A DNA stretch of 64,000 nucleotides from Planococcus circulans (GTDB lineage: Bacteria; Bacillota; Bacilli; Bacillales_A; Planococcaceae): positions 62,001-126,000 of the forward strand of contig NZ_JAIQCL010000004.1 in the NCBI RefSeq assembly GCF_020023385.1, read 5' to 3'. Positions within the stretch are counted from its first letter, which is position 1. Every line of letters starts with the position of its first letter. Under the pieces are notes generated by a model that did no database searches, was not told the DNA's origin, and saw only the letters and a program-made list of their open reading frames with translations. Position numbers and translations under genes: made by a program. Positions 61,094 through 64,000 of the stretch are shown in pieces.

Positions 61094-62614
61094 TTATTTG
61101 TCTTCGTTGATCAAACGAACTGTTTCGTCGAATTCTTTCTCAATCTGTGCATCCGGTTTGTAAGTAACAAGGCTAACTAGCCAAGTGACTAGCAAACACA
61201 GGAAGAATCCTGGAATGATTTCGTAGACACTGCCGATGAAATTCGTCATCTCAGTAGCTCCAGGATCATCTGCAGCCGTACCGATGAGATCCCAGATAAT
61301 GACTGTGACAGCACCAACGATCATACCCGCTAAAGCGCCTTTTGAAGTCAGTTTGCGCCAGAACAAAGATAACAAGATGATTGGTCCAAAAGCGGCACCA
61401 AACCCTGCCCAAGCATAAGCAACCAAGCCGAGAATGGTGTTGTTCTGTTCCCATGCCAGGTAAGCGGCAATAACTGCAATCAATGCTACAGCAATCCGCC
61501 CCAAGTTTACATAGCCTTTTGGCGAAGATTCTTTTTTGAATGCGATTTTGTATAAATCTTCGATTAACGCAGATGAACTCACCAAAAGCTGAGAAGAAAT
61601 TGTACTCATTACTGCAGCCAAAACAGCAGCCAGTACAAATCCGGCAATCAATGGGTGGAACAGGATCTGGCTCAAGTCAAGAAAGACCGATTCAGGATCC
61701 ACTAAAGTTGCTCCAGGGTTCTGCTGGAAGTAAGCGATCCCGATAAGCGCTGTCGCAGTTGCTCCAAGAAGGCTGAAAATCATCCAGCCCATACCGATGC
61801 GGCGGGCTATGCGTACTTCCTTCAAGGTCTTGATCGCCATAAAGCGGACGATGATGTGCGGCTGGCCAAAGTAACCAAGACCCCAGGCCACCGCAGAAAT
61901 AACTCCCACTGTCGAAGCTCCGGAAACCAGGCTTAACATATTCGGGTCAACTTCACGAATACTTGCAGCGGTTTCGCTAAATCCGCCTGTAGCGAAAATC
62001 CCAATTGCCGGTACTGCGATCAACGCCAGCACCATCATGATGCCCTGGACAAAATCCGTGTAACTGACCGCCAGGAATCCACCAAATAATGTATAGGCTA
62101 CGACGACTACCGATCCCAGGACAAGCCCCAGATGATAATCCATTCCGAATGAACTTTGGAAGAATAATCCAGAAGCTACCATTCCTGATGATACGTAGAA
62201 TGTGAAAAAGATCAAAATGATAATACCTGAAACAATTCTTAATAACCGTGATTTGTCTTTCAAACGATTTTCCAGGAAACTTGGAATCGTGATAGAGTCA
62301 CTGGTAACGAACGAGTAAATCCGTAGTCTCGGCGCAACGAAGAACCAGTTTAAAAAGGCACCGATTGTCAATCCGATTGCGATCCACACCTCAACTAATC
62401 CACCGAGGTAAATAGCACCCGGCAAGCCGAGCAATAGCCAGCCAGACATATCCGAAGCACCTGCACTAAGTGCGGCGACTGCTGGTCCAAGCCCCCTTCC
62501 ACCAAGCATGTAGTCGGATAAATTTACTGTTTTCCGATATGCGTACCAGCCGATGAATAGCATGGCTGCCAGATAGATCGTTAAAGCAATGATTTGATAG
62601 GTTGTATCTGTCAT
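61094..62614 (-). CDS. putP: Sodium/proline symporter
   Basis: A 506-residue SSS-family protein with 13 helices. LSDYMLGGRGLGPAVAALSAGASDMSGWLLLGLPGA (split, residues about 35-70) contains the Na+-site Asp of PutP, and GFVLAAVLAAVMSTISSQLLVSSSALIEDLY in TM8 has the Ser/Thr Na2 site. Imports proline with sodium for osmoprotection or as nutrient. Start ATG 62614 fits AAGGAGGGGATAG. No putA or putB gene nearby. Confidence 0.94.
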   Translation of the reverse strand: MTDTTYQIIALTIYLAAMLFIGWYAYRKTVNLSDYMLGGRGLGPAVAALSAGASDMSGWLLLGLPGAIYLGGLVEVWIAIGLTIGAFLNWFFVAPRLRIYSFVTSDSITIPSFLENRLKDKSRLLRIVSGIIILIFFTFYVSSGMVASGLFFQSSFGMDYHLGLVLGSVVVVAYTLFGGFLAVSYTDFVQGIMMVLALIAVPAIGIFATGGFSETAASIREVDPNMLSLVSGASTVGVISAVAWGLGYFGQPHIIVRFMAIKTLKEVRIARRIGMGWMIFSLLGATATALIGIAYFQQNPGATLVDPESVFLDLSQILFHPLIAGFVLAAVLAAVMSTISSQLLVSSSALIEDLYKIAFKKESSPKGYVNLGRIAVALIAVIAAYLAWEQNNTILGLVAYAWAGFGAAFGPIILLSLFWRKLTSKGALAGMIVGAVTVIIWDLIGTAADDPGATEMTNFIGSVYEIIPGFFLCLLVTWLVSLVTYKPDAQIEKEFDETVRLINEDK

Positions 62615-62675
62615 TCTATCCCCTCCTTGTTTAACAGTGTAACATTCTTGACACATATTAAAAGTCCCATTTTCG

Positions 62676-62702
62676 GTTTTACAGTTGATACAAGCGGGGA
62701 AA
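62676..62702 (+). promoter_or_regulatory. Sigma-B type promoter of YdaT-like gene
   Basis: GTTTTA (62676-62681), 15-bp spacer, GGGAAA (62697-62702), close to the sigma-B consensus GTTTAA-N12-15-GGGWAW. RBS AAGGAGG follows. Confidence 0.55.
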
Positions 62703-62725
62703 AGAGTGTCAAGGAGGCGATTATT

Positions 62726-63088
62726 ATGCCATGGAGCAAAAATGATTACCCGGATTCGTTCAAAAATCTCGACAATTCTGTGCGCAATAAAGCCATTGAA
62801 ATTGCCAATGCGCTGCTTCGTGATGGCTATGAAGAAGGCCGGGCAATCCCGATCGCTTTAGAACAGGCAAAACGAAATGTGGAAGGTGATGAAGAGCGGC
62901 CAGTCTATGAAATCAGAAAACATGATGAAGGATGGCAGTTAAAGAAAAGAGACAGCAAGAAAGCGATTCTAATCGAAGATACCAAAGAGAGCCTGATGGG
63001 AGAAGCCAAGCGCTACGTCAACAAAAACCATGGAGAACTGCATATTTACACTGAAGATGGTTCCTTGTCGGACACGCTCTACGAATAA
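62726..63088 (+). CDS. DUF2188 protein, YdaT-like stress protein
   Basis: A 120-residue soluble protein. The N-terminus MPWSKNDYPDSFKNLDNSVR followed by KAIEIANALL and GYEEGRAIPIAL recalls B. subtilis YdaT. The C-terminal half (DEGWQLKKRDSKKAILIED ... HGELHIYTEDGSL) is a DUF2188 domain. YdaT belongs to the sigma-B general stress regulon, and a sigma-B-like promoter is seen here. Start 62726 is set by AAGGAGG; an upstream frame overlaps putP start and is not used. Molecular role unknown. Confidence 0.88.
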   Translation: MPWSKNDYPDSFKNLDNSVRNKAIEIANALLRDGYEEGRAIPIALEQAKRNVEGDEERPVYEIRKHDEGWQLKKRDSKKAILIEDTKESLMGEAKRYVNKNHGELHIYTEDGSLSDTLYE

Positions 63089-63099
63089 CTATAAACAAG

Positions 63100-63134
63100 A
63101 AAATGCTGCTGTCGCTTCTGACAGCAGCATTTTT
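63100..63134. terminator. Bidirectional terminator between YdaT-like gene and response regulator
   Basis: AAAATGCTGCTGTC and GACAGCAGCATTTTT arms; overlaps the response-regulator stop at 63133. Confidence 0.9.
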
Positions 63135-63732
63135 ATTTGAACCAGCCTTTTTCTTTGAAACGCGAAATGGCTTCGATCCTGTTTCCAACTTCCAGTTTAT
63201 CCAGAATCGTCGAAATGTAATTCCGCACTGTGCCAGTCGTGATGAACAGCTCTTTGGCAATCTCTTTCGTGCTTCGTCCTTCCGCAATCAATTCCATTAC
63301 CTGACTCTCCCGGTCGGTCAATGGATTTTCATCAGCATACGCCAGATCCACTAATTCCGGTGCATAGATCCGGCGCCCATCCATGATCGACCGGATGGAC
63401 GTAGCCAAATCTTCACTTGGGCTGTCCTTCAGCAAATATCCGCTGACTCCCGCTTTTCTAGCGCGCTCAAAATAACCTGAACGGGCAAAAGTCGTCAAAA
63501 TAATAATCTTGCACGGCTGATCTTTAAGAATTTCCGCAGCATCCAATCCACTCTTTAATGGCATCTCGATATCCATGATGCAAACATCCGGCTGCAGTTT
63601 TTCGACAAGCTCAATCGCCTCTTCACCGTTTGATGCTTTACCGACAACTTCCATGTCCTCTTCCAAATCCAGTAATGAACCCAAAGCTCCAAGCATCATC
63701 CGCTGATCTTCAGCTAATACGATCCGTATCAT
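63133..63732 (-). CDS. NarL/LuxR-type response regulator (DesR/LiaR-like)
   Basis: A 199-residue regulator. The receiver (about 1-118) has DD-like LAEDQRM, phospho-Asp in VCIMDIEMP (about 54) and Lys in GYLLKDSPS (about 103). The LuxR HTH (about 135-195) reads LTDRESQVMELIAEGRSTKEIAKELFITTGTVRNY (split). It would be phosphorylated by the adjoining kinase (4-bp overlap). The closest recalled groups are DesR (membrane fluidity) and YvfU/LiaR; target genes are not visible. Confidence 0.93.
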   Translation of the reverse strand: MIRIVLAEDQRMMLGALGSLLDLEEDMEVVGKASNGEEAIELVEKLQPDVCIMDIEMPLKSGLDAAEILKDQPCKIIILTTFARSGYFERARKAGVSGYLLKDSPSEDLATSIRSIMDGRRIYAPELVDLAYADENPLTDRESQVMELIAEGRSTKEIAKELFITTGTVRNYISTILDKLEVGNRIEAISRFKEKGWFK

Positions 63733-64000
63733 TCGACCGCCTCCTTTGAACTATAGAGAATCACGTTTGGCACCCGGATGTTCAAGGTGGTGCCTTCCAT
63801 TTCCTTAATATCCACTGAACCATTCACAAATTCGAGCCGTTCCCGCATACCTGCCAGTCCGTTCCCTTGCAGGAAAGTATTGCCTTCCGGGAACCCTTTG
63901 CCATCATCCTGTACCTGAACAAGGATTTCTTCAGGATTTTGCTTGATCAAGACGCTGCAGCGCGTAGCACTGCTATGTTTGACGACATTTGTCACGGCTT
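63729..64000 (-). CDS. Sensor histidine kinase, C-terminal part (cut by window end)
   Basis: Only about 90 residues of the ATP-binding domain are in the window: EAVTNVVKHSSATRC (N box), VQDDGKGFPEG (G1), and GNGLAGMRERLEFVNGSV (G2), then the C-terminus. This is the HATPase_c of NarL/DesK-type kinases (HisKA_3). The frame stays open past 64000, so the internal ATG at 63995 is not the start. Overlaps the regulator gene by 4 bp. Confidence 0.9.
   Translation of the reverse strand, partial: AVTNVVKHSSATRCSVLIKQNPEEILVQVQDDGKGFPEGNTFLQGNGLAGMRERLEFVNGSVDIKEMEGTTLNIRVPNVILYSSKEAVE

Overview
The window looks like chromosome of a moderately halotolerant Gram-positive of the family Planococcaceae (Planococcus or a close relative). 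This is inferred from Bacillus-type genes and control sites (two T-box leaders, TnrA/GlnR, Fur and sigma-B type sites, a YclNOPQ siderophore importer, PpaC, YfkM- and YdaT-like stress proteins), three compatible-solute or proline uptake systems, and intergenic repeats beginning AAGAAAAGCGGAGGCGCC that recur in Bacillaceae/Planococcaceae. No rRNA, tRNA, CRISPR, phage or transposase gene was seen.

Region 1 (1-14.9 kb) is AT-rich and accessory in character. It holds a winged-helix regulator divergent from a five-gene operon (YxlE-like membrane protein plus two ABC transporters). The operon promoter is overlapped by a perfect 30-bp palindrome. Also here are three MFS exporters, an AraC regulator/SDR pair, an esterase, a BltD-like acetyltransferase behind an 18-codon leader ORF with an RBS-masking hairpin, a nucleotidyltransferase, and a T-box controlled MFS gene. 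A composite intergenic repeat recurs only in this segment.

Region 2 (14.9-28.6 kb) carries penicillin acylase, murB, yceI-family, Rieske-DAO oxidoreductase, azoR, a DsbA-family protein, ppaC, a GNAT, arsRB, a PfpI-family protein and a 3-methyladenine glycosylase. Tandem 169-bp repeats lie at 19.1-19.7 kb.

Region 3 (28.6-33.3 kb) is a T-box (UGG) controlled trp operon, trpD-C-F-B-A, in which trpF and trpB form one open frame and trpE/trpG are absent. Region 4 (33.7-39.4 kb) is a five-gene acyl-CoA degradation operon: ligase, alpha-methylacyl-CoA racemase-like, acyl-CoA dehydrogenase, 3-hydroxyacyl-CoA dehydrogenase and thiolase. It has no hydratase and suits methyl-branched acyl chains.

Region 5 (39.8-49.7 kb) has a compact OpuC-like ABC importer, a GNAT, a NiaP-like transporter with a direct-repeat operator, DUF4003, a ZIP transporter, a cysteine-free UDG-superfamily protein, glnK-amtB with two TnrA/GlnR boxes, and a PAP2 phosphatase. 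Region 6 (49.9-64 kb) has the Fur-controlled yclNOPQ importer, a Met-rich lipoprotein, an ABC exporter, hflX, a glyoxalase-like protein, a BCCT betaine transporter, putP, a YdaT-like gene with a sigma-B type promoter, and a NarL/DesR-type two-component pair cut by the window end.

The best candidates for something undescribed are the palindrome-controlled double ABC operon at 1.1-5.4 kb, the leader-peptide/acetyltransferase cassette at 11.4-12.3 kb, the trpF-trpB fusion, and the two about 21-bp-periodic arrays of AATACTKTCC at 21.4 and 57.0 kb. No search or computation could be run; family names rest on motifs and recall.
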